A stretch of DNA of 64,000 bases. Source: Diadophis punctatus similis. Its lineage: Eukaryota; Chordata; Lepidosauria; Squamata; Dipsadidae. This document shows positions 24,788 through 39,000 of this stretch, piece by piece. The stretch spans positions 2,170,001 to 2,234,000 of the forward strand of contig JALIGW010000059.1 in the NCBI GenBank assembly GCA_023053685.1, read 5' to 3'. The translations under genes and the position numbers were made by a program. The notes under the pieces are model-generated. The model ran no database searches, was not told where the DNA came from, and worked only from the letters and a program-made list of their open reading frames with translations. Positions within the stretch are counted from its first letter, which is position 1; the number at the start of each line of letters is the position of its first letter.

Positions 24788-26279
24788 GCCGTATCTCATA
24801 ATTTGCCTTAGGACTCAATTATAACAGAAAACTTCACTTTTGACACAGAGCTCAGAAATGAAAAAGAAACACATATTCATGTTCTCCAGGGTCTGGAAAG
24901 CTGAATTCTGACACCATTTGCCGATCCGAGCATTCCCTGAGGAATTAGCCCAAGCTGTATCATAGAATTTACCTTACGACTCAATTCAGCCCGAAAACCT
25001 CACTTTTGACACAGAGCTCAGAAATGAAAAAGAAACACATATCCATGTTCCCCAGGGTGTGGAAAGCCAAATTACCACACCATTTTCAGGTCCGAGTTTT
25101 CCCTGAGGAATTAGCCCAAGCCGTATCTCATAATTTGCCTTAGGACTCAATTATAACAGAAAACTTCACTTTTGACACAGAGCTCAGAAATGAAAAAGAA
25201 ACACATATTCATGTTCTCCAGGGTCTGGAAAGCCGAATTCTGACACCATTTTCAGATCCGAGCTCTCCCTGAGGAATTAGCCCAAGGCGTTTCTCAGAAT
25301 TTGCCATAGAACTCAATTATAACAGAAAACTTCACTTTTGACACAGAGCTCAGAAATGAAATAGAAACACATATTCTTGTTCCCTAGGCTCTGGAAAGAC
25401 AAAATCTCACACAATTTTCAGATCCGAGCTTTCCCTGTGGAGTTAGCCCAAGGCGTTTCTCAGAATTTGCCATAGAACTCAATTCAGCCCGAAAACCTCA
25501 CTTTGACAAAGAGCTCAGAAATGAAAAACAAACACATATCCATGTTCCCCAGGGTGTGGAAAGCCAAATTACCACACCATTTTCAGGTCCGAGTTTTCCC
25601 TGAGGAATTAGCCCAAGCCGTATCTCATAATTTGCCTTAGGACTCAATTATAACAGAAAACTTCACTTTTGACACAGAGCTCAGAAATGAAAAAGAAACA
25701 CATATTCATGTTCTCCAGGGTCTGGAAAGACAAAATCTCACACAATTTTCAGATCCGAGCTTTCCCTGAGGAGTTAGCCCAAGCCTTATCATAGAATTTG
25801 CCTTTGGACTCAATTCAGCCCGAAAACCTCACTTTTGACACAGAGCTCAGAAATGAAAAAGAAACACATATCCATGTTCCCCAGGGTATGGAAAACCGAA
25901 TTCCCACACCATTTACCGATCCGAGCATTCCCTGAGGAATTAGCCCAAGCCGTATCATAGAATTTACCTTACGACTCAATTCAGCCCGAAAACCTCACTT
26001 TTGACACAGAGCTCAGAAATGAAAAGAAACACATATCCATGTTCCCCAGGGTATGGAAAGCCAAATTACCACACTATTTTCAGGTCCTAGTTTTCCCTGA
26101 GGAATTAGCCCAAGGCGTTTCTCAGAATTTGCCATAGAACTCAATTCAGCCCGAAAACTTCACTTTTGACACAGAGCTCAGAAATGAAAAAGAAACACAT
26201 ATTCATGTTCCCCAGGGTCTGGAAAGCCAAAATCTCACAAAATTTTCAGATCCAAGCATTCCCTGAGGAATTAGCCCAA
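24788..26279. repeat. A-L-Kb' trimer duplications
   Basis: A monomers at 24788, 25120 and 25617. The unit A(25120) L(25286) Kb'(25452, 165 bp) is 497 bp. The L-Kb' pair repeats the pair at 24457-24787 with an offset of 829 bp (aatagaaac at 24,531 and 25,360). The A at 25617 is an A/L hybrid, ending in gacaaaatctcacacaattt. It leads into B (25783, ttaccgatcc) and the gaaaagaaac variant at about 26,024 that also marks 20.63 and 21.46 kb. Confidence 0.85.
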
Positions 26280-27109
26280 GCAGTATCATAGAATTTACCT
26301 TACGACTCAATTCAGCACGAAAACCTCTCTTTTGACACAGAGCTCAGAAATCAAAAAGAAACACATATCCATGTTCCCCAGGGTATGGAAAGCCAAATTC
26401 CCACACCATTTGCAGATCCGAGCTTTCCCTGAGGACTTAGCCCAAGGCGTTTTTCAGAATTTGCCATAGAAATCAATACAGCCCGAAAACCTCACTTTTG
26501 ACACAGAGCTCAGAAATGAAAAACAAACACATATCCATGTTCCCCAGGGTGTGGAAAAGCAAATTCCCACACCATTTTCAGATCCAAGCATTCCCTGAGG
26601 AATTAGCCCAAGCCGTATCTCATAATTTGCCTTAGGATTCAATTCAACCAGAAAAGTTCACTTTTGACACAGAGCTCAGAAATGAAAAAGAAACACAAAT
26701 TCATGTTCCCCAGGGTCTGGAAAGCCAAAATCTCACAAAATTTTCAGATCCAAGCATTCCCTGAGGAATTAGCCCAAGCAGTATCATAGAATTTACCTAA
26801 CGACTCAATTCAGCACGAAAACCTCTCTTTTGACACAGAGCTCAGAAATCAAAAAGAAACACATATCCATGTTCCCCAGGGTATGGAAAGCCAAATTCCC
26901 ACACCATTTGCAGATCCGAGCTTTCCCTGAGGACTTAGCCCAAGGCATTTCTCAGAATTTGCCATAGAAATCAATTCAGCCCGAAAACCTCACTTTTGAC
27001 ATAGAGCTCAGAAATGAAAAACAAACACATATCCATGTTCCCCAGGGTGTGGAAAGCCAAATTACCACACCATTTTCAGGTCCAAGTTTTCCCTGAGGAA
27101 TTAGCCCAA
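26280..27109. repeat. 498-bp trimer duplication marked by gcagtatc
   Basis: The rare monomer start gcagtatcatag occurs at 26280 and 26778, exactly three monomers apart. Each is followed by a K-type monomer body with aaatcaaaaag and then by a Kb-like monomer with catagaaatc (26446 and 26944). The first Kb-like copy ends as J/C (ggaaaagcaa, ccaagcattcc), the second as Kb (accacaccattttcagg). A C monomer with acacaaattc separates the copies (26612). Confidence 0.85.
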
Positions 27110-28271
27110 GCCGTATCTCATAATTTGCCTTAGGACTCAATTATAACAGAAAACTTCACTTTTGACACAGAGCTCAGAAATGAAAAAGAAACACATATTC
27201 ATGTTCTCCAGGGTCTGGAAAGCCGAATTCTGACACCATTTTCAGATCCGAGCTTTCCCTGAGGAATTAGCCCAAGGCGTTTCTCAGAATTTGCCATAGA
27301 ACTCAATTATAACAGAAAACTTCACTTTTGACACAAAGCTCAGAAATGAAATAGAAACACATATTCTTGTTCCCTAGGCTCTGGAAAGACAAAATCTCAC
27401 ACAATTTTCAGATCCGAGCTTTCCCTGAGGAGTTAGCCCAAGCCTTATCATAGAATTTGCCTTTGGACTCAATTCAGCCCGAAAACCTCACTTTTGACAC
27501 AGAGCTCAGAAATGAAAAAGGAACACATATCTATGTTCCCCAGGGTATGGAAAACCGAATTCCCACACCATTTGCCGATCCGAGCATTCCCTGAGGAATT
27601 AGCCCAAGCCGTATCATAGAATTTACCTTACGACTCAATTCAGCCCGAAAACCTCACTTTTGACACAGAGCTCAGAAATGAAAAAGAAACACATATTCAT
27701 GTTCCCCAGGGTCTGGAAAGCCAAATTCTCACACCATTTTCAGATCCGAGCTTTCCCTGTGGAGTTAGCCCAAGCCGTATCTCATAATTTGCCTTAGGAT
27801 TCAATTCAACCAGAAAACTTCACTTTTGACACAGAGCTCAGAAATGAAAAAGAAACACATATTCATGTTCCCCAGGGTCTGGAAAGCCAAAATCTCACAA
27901 AATTTTCAGATCCAAGCATTCCCTGAGGAATTAGCCCAAGCCGTATCATAGAATTTACCTTACGACTCAATTCAGCCCGAAAACCTCACTTTTGTCACAG
28001 AGCTGAGAAATGAAAAAGAAACACATATCCATGTTCCCCAGGGTATGGAAAGCCAAAATCTCACACCATTTTCAGATCCAAGCATTCCCTGAGGAATTAG
28101 CCCAAGCCGTATCATAGAATTTACCTTACGACTCAATTCAGCCCGAAAACCTCACTTTTGACACAGAGCTCAGAAATGAAAAAGAAACACATATCCATGT
28201 TCCCCAGGGTATGGAAAGCCAAATTCTCACACCATTTTCAGATCTGAGCTTTCCCTGTGGAGTTAGCCCAA
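27110..28271. repeat. Middle domain: seven ordinary monomers
   Basis: A(27110), L(27276, with cacaaagctc), B(27442, with aaggaacac and ctatgttcc), an F/I-like monomer (27608), C'(27774), a D-like monomer with ttttgtcacag (27940) and an F-like monomer that joins the next block at 28,272. All are typical array units and nothing else is present. Confidence 0.8.
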
Positions 28272-30429
28272 GCCGTATCTCATAATTTGCCTTAGGATTC
28301 AATTCAACCAGAAAACTTCACTTTTGACACAGAGCTCAGAAATGAAAAAGAAACACATATTCATGTTCCCCAGGGTCTGGAAAGCCAAAATCTCACAAAA
28401 TTTTCAGATCCAAGCACTCCCTGAGGAATTATCCCAAGCCGTATCATAGAATTTACCTTACGACTCAATTCAGCCCGAAAACCTCACTTTTGACACAGAG
28501 CTCAGAAATGAAAAAGAAACACATATCCATGTTCCCCAGGGTATGGAAAACTGAATTCCCACACCATTTGCAGATCCGAGCTTTCCCTGAGGACTTAGCC
28601 CAAGGTGTTTCTCAGAGTTTGCCATAGAACTCAATTCACCCCGAAAACCTCACTTTTGACACAGAGCTCAGAAATGAAAAAGAAACACATATCCATGTTC
28701 CCCAGGGTGTGGAAAGCCAAATTACCACACCATTTTCAGATCCGAGCTTTCCCTGCGGAGTTAGCCCATGCCGTATCTTATAATTTGCCTTAGGATTCAA
28801 TTCAACCAGAAAACTTCAGTTTTGACACAGAGCTCAGAAATGAAAAGGAAACACATATTCATGTTCCCCAGGGTCTGGAAAGCCAAAATCTCACAAAATT
28901 TTCAGATCCAAGCATTCCCTGAGGAATTAGCCCAAGCCGTATCATAGAATTTACCTTACGACTCAATTCAGCCCGAAAACCTCACTTTTGACACAGAGCT
29001 CAGAAATGAAAAAGAAACACATATCCATGTTCCCCAGGGTATGGAAAACCGAATTCCCACACCATTTGCAGATCCGAGCTTTCCCTGAGGACTTAGCCCA
29101 AGGCGTTTCTCAGAGTTTGCCATAGAACTCAATTCACCCCGAAAACCTCACTTTTGACACAGAGCTCAGAAATGAAAAAGAAACACATATCCATGTTCCC
29201 CAGGGTGTGGAAAGCCAAATTACCACACCATTTTCAGATCCGAGCTTTCCCTGCGGAGTTAGCCCATGCCGTATCTCATAATTTGCCTTAGGACTCAATT
29301 ATAACAGAAAACTTCACTTTTGACACATAGCTCAGAAATGAAAAAGAAACACATATTCATGTTCTCTAGGGTCTGGAAAGCTGAATTCTCACACCATTTT
29401 CAGATCTGAGCATTCCCTTCGGAGTTAGCCCAAGCCGTATCTCATAATTTGCCTTAGGATTCAATTCAACCAGAAAACTTCACTTTTGACACAGAGCTCA
29501 GAAATGAAAAAGAAACACATATTCATGTTCCCCAGGGTCTGGAAAGCCAAAATCTCACAAAATTTTCAGATCCAAGCACTCCCTGAGGAATTATCCCAAG
29601 CCGTATCATAGAATTTACCTTACGACTCAATTCAGCCCGAAAACCTCACTTTTGACACAGAGCTCAGAAATGAAAAAGAAACACATATCCATGTTCCCCA
29701 GGGTATGGAAAACTGAATTCCCACACCATTTGCAGATCCGAGCTTTCCCTGAGGACTTAGCCCAAGGTGTTTCTCAGAGTTTGCCATAGAACTCAATTCA
29801 CCCCGAAAACCTCACTTTTGACACAGAGCTCAGAAATGAAAAAGAAACACATATCCATGTTCCCCAGGGTGTGGAAAGCCAAATTACCACACCATTTTCA
29901 GATCCGAGCTTTCCCTGCGGAGTTAGCCCATGCCGTATCTTATAATTTGCCTTAGGATTCAATTCAACCAGAAAACTTTAGTTTTGACACAGAGCTCAGA
30001 AATGAAAAGGAAACACATATTCATGTTCCCCAGGGTCTGGAAAGCCAAAATCTCACAAAATTTTCAGATCCAAGCATTCCCTGAGGAATTAGCCCAAGCC
30101 GTATCATAGAATTTACCTTACGACTCAATTCACCCCGAAAACCTCACTTTTGACACAGAGCTCAGAAATGAAAAAGAAACACATATCCATGTTCCCCAGG
30201 GTGTGGAAAGCCAAATTACCACACCATTTTCAGATCCGAGCTTTCCCTGCGGAGTTAGCCCATGCCGTATCTCATAATTTGCCTTAGGACTCAATTATAA
30301 CAGAAAACTTCACTTTTGACACATAGCTCAGAAATGAAAAAGAAACACATATTCATGTTCTCTAGGGTCTGGAAAGCTGAATTCTCACACCATTTTCAGA
30401 TCTGAGCTTTCCCTTCGGAGTTAGCCCAA
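28272..30429. repeat. 1,162-bp, 7-monomer duplication with a shortened second copy
   Basis: Copy 1 (28272-29433): C', then monomers beginning at 28438 (aaactgaattcc), 28604 (ggtgtttctcagag, caccccg), 28770 (tcttataatt, gaaaagg), 28936, 29102 (ggcgtttctcagag) and 29268 (acacatagctc, gttctctagg). Copy 2 (29434-30429) repeats the order with the private variants gcactccctgag and gaattatccc at offset 1,162 but has six monomers. Its 30098 unit begins like 28936 and continues like 29102, so one monomer has been removed by an in-register deletion. Confidence 0.9.
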
Positions 30430-33400
30430 GCCGTATCTCATAATTTGCCTTAGGATTCAATTCAACCAGAAAACTTCACTTTTGACACAGAGCTCAGAAA
30501 TGAAAAAGAAACACATATTCATGTTCTCCAGGGTCTAGAAAGCCGAATTCTGACACCATTTACAGATCCGAGCTTTCCCTGAGGAGTTAGCCCAAGGCGT
30601 ATCATAGAATTTACTTTAAGACTCAATTCACCCCGAAAACCTCACTGTTGACACAGAGCTCAGAAATGAAAAAGAAACACAAATTCATGTTCCCTAGACT
30701 CTGGAAAGAAAAATCTCACACAATTTTTAGATCCGAACTTTCCCTGACGAGTTAGCCCAAGCCTTATCATAGAATTTGCCTTAGAACTCAATTCAGCCAG
30801 AAAACTTCCCTTTTGACACAGAGCTCAGAAATGAAAAAGAAACACATATTCATGTTCCCAGGGTCTGGAAAGCCAAATTCACACACCATTTTCAGATCCG
30901 AGCTTTCCCTGAGGAATTAGCCCAAGGCGTTTCTCAGAATTTGCCATAGAACTCAATTATAACAGAAAACTTCACTTTTGACACAGAGCTCAGAAATGAA
31001 ATAGAAACACATATTCTTGTTCCCTAGGCTCTGGAAAGACAAAATCTCACACAATTTTCAGATCCGAGCTTTCCCTGAGGAGTTAGCCAAAGCCTTATCA
31101 TAGAATTTGCCTTTGGACTCAATTCAGCCCGAAAACCTCACTTTTGACACAGAGCTCAGAAATAAAAAAGAAACACATATCCATGTTCCCCAGGGTATGG
31201 AAAACCGAATTCCCACACCATTTGCCGATCCGAGCATTCCCTGAGGAATTAGCCCAAGCCGTATCATAGAATTTACCTTACGACTCAATTCAGCCCGAAA
31301 ACCTCACTTTTGACACAGAGCTCAGATATGAAAAAGAAACACATATCCATGTTCCCCAGGTCTGGAAAGCCAAAATCTCACAAAATTTTCAGATCCAAGC
31401 ATTCCCTGAGGAATTAGCCCAAGCCGTATCATGGAATTTACCTTACGACTCAATTCAGCCTGAAAACCTCACTTTTGACACAGAGCTGAGAAATGAAAAA
31501 GAAACACATATCCATGTTCCCCAGGGTATGCAAATCCAAAATCTCACACCATTTTCAGATCCAAGCATTCCCTGAGGAATTAGCCCAAGCCGTATCTCAT
31601 AATTTGCCTTAGGATTCAATTCAACCAGAAAACCTCACTTTTGACACAGAGCTGAGAAATGAAAAAGAAACACATATCCATGTTCCCCAGGGTCTGGAAA
31701 GCCAAAATCTCACAAAATTTTCAGATCCAAGCATTCCCTGAGGAATTAGCCCAAGCCGTATCGTAGAATTTACCTTACGACTCAATTCAGCCCAAAAACC
31801 TCACTTTTGACACAGAGCTCAGAAATGAAAAAGAAACACATATCCATGTTCCCCAGGGTATGGAAAAGCAAATTCCCACACCATTTTCAGATCCGAGCAA
31901 TCCCTGAGGAATTAGCCCAAGCCGTATCATAGAATTTACCTTACGACTCAATTCAGCCCGAAAACCTCACTTTTGACACAGGGCTCAGAAATGAAAAAGA
32001 AACACATACAGTATCCCTGTTCCCTAGGGTCTGGAAAGCCAAATTCTCACACCATTTTCAGATCCGAGATTTCCCTGTTGAGTTAGCCCAAGCCGTATCT
32101 CAGAATTTGCCTTGGGACTCAATTCAGCCAGAAAACTTCACTTTTGACACAGAGCTCAGAAATGAAAAAGAAACACATAGCCATGATCCCCAGGGTGTGG
32201 AAAGACAAAATCTCACACAATTTTCAGATCCGAGCTTTCCCTGAGGAGTTAGCCAAAGGCCTATCTCAGAATTTGCCATAGAAATCAATTCAGCCAGAAA
32301 CTTCACTTTTGACACAGAGGTCAGAAATGAAAAACAAACACATATCCATGTTCCCCAGGGTGTGGAAAGCCAAATTACCACACTATTTTCAGGTCCTAGT
32401 TTTCCCTGAGGAATTAGCCAAAGCCGTATCTCATAATTTGCCTTAGGACTCAATTCAGCCAGAAAACTTCACTCTTGACACAGAGCTCAGAAATGAAAAA
32501 GAAATACATATTCATGTTCCCTAGGGTCGGGAAAGCCAAATTTTCACACCATTTTCAGATCCGAGCATTCCCTGAGGAATTAGCCCAAGCCGTATCATAG
32601 AATTTACCTTACGACTCAATTCAGCCCGAAAACCTCACTATTGACACAGAGCTCAGAAATGAAAAAGAAACACATATCCATGTTCCCCAGTGTATGGAAA
32701 ACCAAATTACCACACCATTTGCCGATCCGAGCATTCCCTGAGGAATTAGCCCAAGGCGTTTCTCAGAATTTGCCATAGAACTCAATTCAGCCCGAAAACT
32801 TCACTTTTGACACAGAGCTCAGAAATGAAAAAGAAACACATATTCATGTTCCCCAGGGTCTGGAAAGCCAAATTCTCACACCATTTTCAGATCCGAGCTT
32901 TCCCTGTGGAGTTAGCCCAAGCCGTATCTCATAATTTGCCTTAGGATTCAATTCAACCAGAAAACTTCACTTTTGACACAGAGCTCAGAAATGAAAAAGA
33001 AACACATATTCATGTTCCCCAGGGTCTGGAAAGCCAAAATCTCACAAAATTTTCAGATCCAAGCATTCCCTGAGGAATTAGCCCAAGCCGTATCAGAGAA
33101 TTTACCTTACGACTCAATTCAGCCCGAAAACCTCACTTTTGACACAGAGCTCAGAAATGAAAAAGAAACACATATCCATGTTCCCCAGGGTATGGAAAGC
33201 CGAATTCCCACACCATTTGCAGATCTGAACTTTCCCTGAGGACTTAGCCCAAGGCGTTTCTCAGAATTTGCCATAGAACTCAATTCAGCCCGAAAACCTC
33301 ACTTTTGACATAGAGCTCAGAAATGAAAAACAAACACATATCCATGTTCCCCAGGGTGTGGAAAGCCAAATTACCACACCATTTTCAGGTCCGAGTTTTC

Positions 33401-36076
33401 CCTGAGGAATTAGCCCAAGCCGTATCTCATAATTTGCCTTAGGACTCAATTATAACAGAAAACTTCACTTTTGACACAGAGCTCAGAAATGAAAAAGAAA
33501 CACATATTCATGTTCCCAGGGTCTGGAAAGCCAAATTCTCACACCATTTTCAGATCCGAGCTTTCCCTGAGGAATTAGCCAAAGCCTTATCATAGAATTT
33601 GCCTTTGGACTCAATTCAGCCCGAAAACCTCACTTTTGACACAGAGCTGAGAAATGAAAAAGAAACACATATCCATGTTCCCCAGGGTATGGAAAACCGA
33701 ATTCCCACACCATTTGCCGATCCGAGCATTCCCTGAGGAATTAGCCCAAGCCGTATCATAGAATTTACCTTACGACTCAATTCAGCCTGAAAACCTCACT
33801 TTTGACACAGAGCTGAGAAATGAAAAAGAAACACATATCCATGTTCCCCAGGGTATGGAAAGCCAAAATCTCACACCATTTTCAGATCCAAGCATTCCCT
33901 GAGGAATTAGCCCAAGCCGTATCTCATAATTTGCCTTAGGATTCAATTCAACCAGAAAAGTTCACTTTTGACACAGAGCTCAGAAATGAAAAAGAAACAC
34001 ATATTCATGTTCCCCAGGGTCTGGAAAGCCAAAATCTCACAAAATTTTCAGATCCAAGCATTCCCTGAGGAATTAGCCCAAGCCGTATCATAGAATTTAC
34101 CTTATGACTCAATTCAGCCCGAAAACCTCACTTTTGACACAGAGCTCAGAAATGAAAAAGAAACAGATATCCATGTTCCCCAGGGTATGGAAAACCGAAT
34201 TCCCACACCATTTTCAGATCCGAGCAATCCCTGAGGAATTAGCCCAATCCGTATCATAGAATTTACCTTACGACTCAATTCAGCCCGAAAACCTCACTTT
34301 TGACACAGAGCTCAGAAATGAAAAAGAAACAGATATCCATGTTCCCCAGGGTATGGAAAACCGAATTCCCACACCATTTGCAGATCCGAGCATTCCCTGA
34401 TGAATTAGCCCAAGCCGTATCATAGAATTTACCTTACGACTCAATTCAGCCCGAAAACCTCACTTTTGACACAGAGCTCAGAAATGAAAAAGAAACACAT
34501 ACAGTATTCCTGTTCCCTAGGGTCTGAAAAGCCAAATTCTCACACCATTTTCAGATCCGAGCTTTCCCTGTTGAGTTAGCCTAAGCCGTATCTCAGAATT
34601 TGCCTTGGGACTCAATTCAGCCAGAAAACTTCACTTTTGATACAGAGCTCAGAAATGAAAAAGAAACACATAGCCATGATCCCCAGGGTGTGGAAAGACA
34701 AAATCTCACACAATTTTCAGATCCGAGCTTTCCCTGAGGAGTTAGCCAAAGGCCTATCTCAGAATTTGCCATAGAAATCAATTCAGCCAGAAACTTCACT
34801 TTTGACACAGAGGTCAGAAATGAAAAAGAAACACATATCCATGTTCCCCAGGGTGTGGAAAGCCAAATTTTCACACCATTTTCAGATCCGAGCATTCCCT
34901 GAGGAATTAGCCCAAGCCGTATCATAGAATTTACCTTACGACTCAATTCAGCCCGAAAACCTCACTATTGACACAGAGCTCAGAAATGAAAAAGAAACAC
35001 ATATCCATGTTCCCCAGGGTATGGAAAACCAAATTACCACACCATTTGCCGATCCGAGCATTCCCTGAGGAATTAGCCCAAGGCGTATCATAGAATTTGC
35101 CATAGAACTCAATTCAGCCCGAAAACCTCACTTTTGACACAGAGCTCAGAAATGAAAAAGAAACACATATCCATGTTCCCCAGGGTATGGAAAGCCGAAT
35201 TCCCACACCATTTGCAGATCCGAGCTTTCCCTGAGGAATTAGCCCAAGGCGTTTCTCAGAATTTGCCATAGAACTCAATTATAACAGAAAACTTCACTTT
35301 TGACACAGAGCTCAGAAATGAAATAGAAACACATATTCTTGTTCCCTAGGCTCTGGAAAGACAAAATCTCACACAATTTTCAGATCCGAGCTTTCCCTGA
35401 GGAGTTAGCCCAAGCCTTATCATAGAATTTGTCTTTGGACTCAATTCAGCCCGAAAACCTCACTTTTGACACAAAGCTCAGAAATGAAAAAGAAACACAT
35501 ATCCATGTTCCCCAGGGTATGGAAAACCGAATTCCCACACCATTTGCCGATCCGAGCATTCCCTGAGGTATTAGCCCAAGCCGTATCATAGAATTTACCT
35601 TACGACTCAATTCAGCCCGAAAACCTCACTTTTGACACAGAGCTCAGAAATGAAAAAGAAACACATATTCATGTTCTCCAGGGTCTAGAAAGCCGAATTC
35701 TGACACCATTTACAGATCCGAGCTTTCCCTGAGGACTTAGCCCAAGGCGTTTCTCAGAATTTGCCATAGAACTCAATTCAGCCCGAAAACCTCACTTTGA
35801 CATAGAGCTCAGAAATGAAAAACAAACACATATACATGTTCCCCAGGGTGTGGAAAGCCAAATTACCACACCATTTTCAGGTCCGAGTTTTGCCTGAGGA
35901 ATTAGCCCAAGCCGTATCTCATAATTTGCCTTAGGACTCAATTATAACAGAAAACTTCACTTTCGACACAGAGCTCAGAAATGAAAAAGAAACACATATT
36001 CATGTTCTCCAGGGTCTAGAAAGCCGAATTCTGACACCATTTACAGATCCGAGCTTTCCCTGAGGAGTTAGCCCAA
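30430..36076. repeat. Right domain: first M-headed unit (33 monomers from 30,596)
   Basis: A hybrid C'/A monomer (30430) leads into M(30596) N(30761) L(30926) B(31092) F''(31258) D'(31423) C''(31589) J'(31755), a gggctcag/E hybrid (31921), G(32092) and H (32258). F'' is the 165-bp form with ccccaggtctgg, and D' has ggtatggaaatcc or the one-off ggtatgcaaatcc at about 31,530. Past H the order is the cactcttgac and cactattgac monomers, C' with tcagagaatt (about 33,093), K/Kb, A, then a second run to E (34502) and G (34585; gatacagag). The distance M to next M is 5,481 bp. Confidence 0.85.
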
Positions 36077-39000
36077 GGCGTATCATAGAATTTACTTTAA
36101 GACTCAATTCACCCCGAAAACCTCACTGTTGACACAGAGCTCAGAAATGAAAAAGAAACACAAATTCATGTTCCCTAGACTCTGGAAAGAAAAATCTCAC
36201 ACAATTTTTAGATCCGAACTTTCCCTGACGAGTTAGCCCAAGCCTTATCATAGAATTTGCCTTAGAACTCAATTCAGCCAGAAAACTTCCCTTTTGACAC
36301 AGAGCTCAGAAATGAAAAAGAAACACATATTCATGTTCCCAGGGTCTGGAAAGCCAAATTCACACACCATTTTCAGATCCGAGCTTTCCCTGAGGAATTA
36401 GCCCAAGGCGTTTCTCAGAATTTGCCATAGAACTCAATTATAACAGAAAACTTCACTTTTGACACAGAGCTCAGAAATGAAATAGAAACACATATTCTTG
36501 TTCCCTAGGCTCTGGAAAGACAAAATCTCACACAATTTTCAGATCCGAGCTTTCCCTGAGGAGTTAGCCAAAGCCTTATCATAGAATTTGCCTTTGGACT
36601 CAATTCAGCCTGAAAACCTCACTTTTGACACAGAGCTCAGAAATAAAAAAGAAACACATATCCATGTTCCCCAGGGTATGGAAAACCGAATTCCCACACC
36701 ATTTGCCGATCCGAGCATTCCCTGAGGAATTAGCCCAAGCCGTATCATAGAATTTACCTTACGACTCAATTCAGCCCGAAAACCTCACTTTTGACACAGA
36801 GCTCAGAAATGAAAAAGAAACACATATCCATGTTCCCCAGGTCTGGAAAGCCAAAATCTCACAAAATTTTCAGATCCAAGCATTCCCTGAGGAATTAGCC
36901 CAAGCCGTATCATGGAATTTACCTTACGACTCAATTCAGCCTGAAAACCTCACTTTTGACACAGAGCTGAGAAATGAAAAAGAAACACATATCCATGTTC
37001 CCCAGGGTATGGAAATCCAAAATCTCACACCATTTTCAGATCCAAGCATTCCCTGAGGAATTAGCCCAAGCCGTATCTCATAATTTACCTTAGGATTCAA
37101 TTCAACCAGAAAACCTCACTTTTGACACAGAGCTGAGAAATGAAAAAGAAACACATATCCATGTTCCCCAGGGTCTGGAAAGCCAAAATCTCACAAAATT
37201 TTCAGATCCAAGCATTCCCTGAGGAATTAGCCCAAGCCGTATCATAGAATTTACCTTACAACTCAATTCAGCCCAAAAACCTCACTTTTGACACAGAGCT
37301 CAGAAATGAAAAAGAAACACATATCCATGTTCCCCAGGGTATGGAAAAGCAAATTCCCACACCATTTTCAGATCCGAGCAATCCCTGAGGAATTAGCCCA
37401 AGCCGTATCATAGAATTTACCTTACGACTCAATTCAGCCCGAAAACCTCACTTTTGACACAGGGCTCAGAAATGAAAAAGAAACACATATCCATGTTCCC
37501 CAGGTTATGGAAAACCGAATTCCCACACCATTTGCAGATCCGAGCATTCCCTGAGGAATTAGCCCAAGCCGTATCATAGAATTTACCTTACGACTCAATT
37601 CAGCCCGAAAACCTCACTTTTGACACAGAGCTCAGAAATGAAAAAGAAACACATACAGTATCCCTGTTCCCTAGGGTCTGGAAAGCCAAATTCTCACACC
37701 ATTTTCAGATCCGAGCTTTCCCTGTTGAGTTAGCCCAAGCCGTATCTCAGAATTTGCCTTGGGACTCAATTCAGCCAGAAAACTTCACTTTTGACACAGA
37801 GCTCAGAAATGAAAAAGAAACACATAGCCATGATCCCCAGGGTGTGGAAAGACAAAATCTCACACAATTTTCAGATCCGAGCTTTCCCTGAGGAGTTAGC
37901 CAAAGGCCTATCTCAGAATTTGCCATAGAAATCAATTCAGCCAGAAACTTCACTTTTGACACAGAGGTCAGAAATGAAAAACAAACACATATCCATGTTC
38001 CCCAGGGTGTGGAAAGCCAAATTACCACACTATTTTCAGGTCCTAGTTTTCCCTGAGGAATTAGCCAAAGCCGTATCTCATAATTTGCCTTAGGACTCAA
38101 TTCAGCCAGAAAACTTCACTCTTGACACAGAGCTCAGAAATGAAAAAGAAATACATATTCATGTTCCCTAGGGTCGGGAAAGCCAAATTTTCACACCATT
38201 TTCAGATCCGAGCATTCCCTGAGGAATTAGCCCAAGCCGTATCATAGAATTTACCTTACGACTCAATTCAGCCCGAAAACCTCACTATTGACACAGAGCT
38301 CAGAAATGAAAAAGAAACACATATCCATGTTCCCCAGGGTATGGAAAACCAAATTTTCACACCATTTTCAGATCCGAGCATTCCCTGAGGAATTAGCCCA
38401 AGGCGTTTCTCAGAATTTGCCATAGAACTCAATTCAGCCCGAAAACTTCACTTTTGACACAGAGCTCAGAAATGAAAAAGAAACACATATTCATGTTCCC
38501 CAGGGTCTGGAAAGCCAAATTCTCACACCATTTTCAGATCCGAGCTTTCCCTGTGGAGTTAGCCCAAGCCGTATCTCATAATTTGCCTTAGGATTCAATT
38601 CAACCAGAAAACTTCACTTTTGACACAGAGCCCAGAAATGAAAAAGAAACACATATTCATGTTCCCCAGGGTCTGGAAAGCCAAAATCTCACAAAATTTT
38701 CAGATCCAAGCATTCCCTGAGGAATTAGCCCAAGCCGTATCATAGAATTTACCTTACGACTCAATTCAGCCCGAAAACCTCTCTTTTGACACAGAGCTCA
38801 GAAATGAAAAAGAAACACCTATCCATGTTCCCCAGGGTATGGAAAGCCGAATTCCCACACCATTTGCAGATCTGAGCTTTCCCTGAGGACTTAGCCCAAG
38901 GCGTTTCTCAGAATTTGCCATAGAACTCAATTCAGCCCGAAAACCTCACTTTTGACATAGAGCTCAGAAATGAAAAACAAACACATATCCATGTTCCCCA

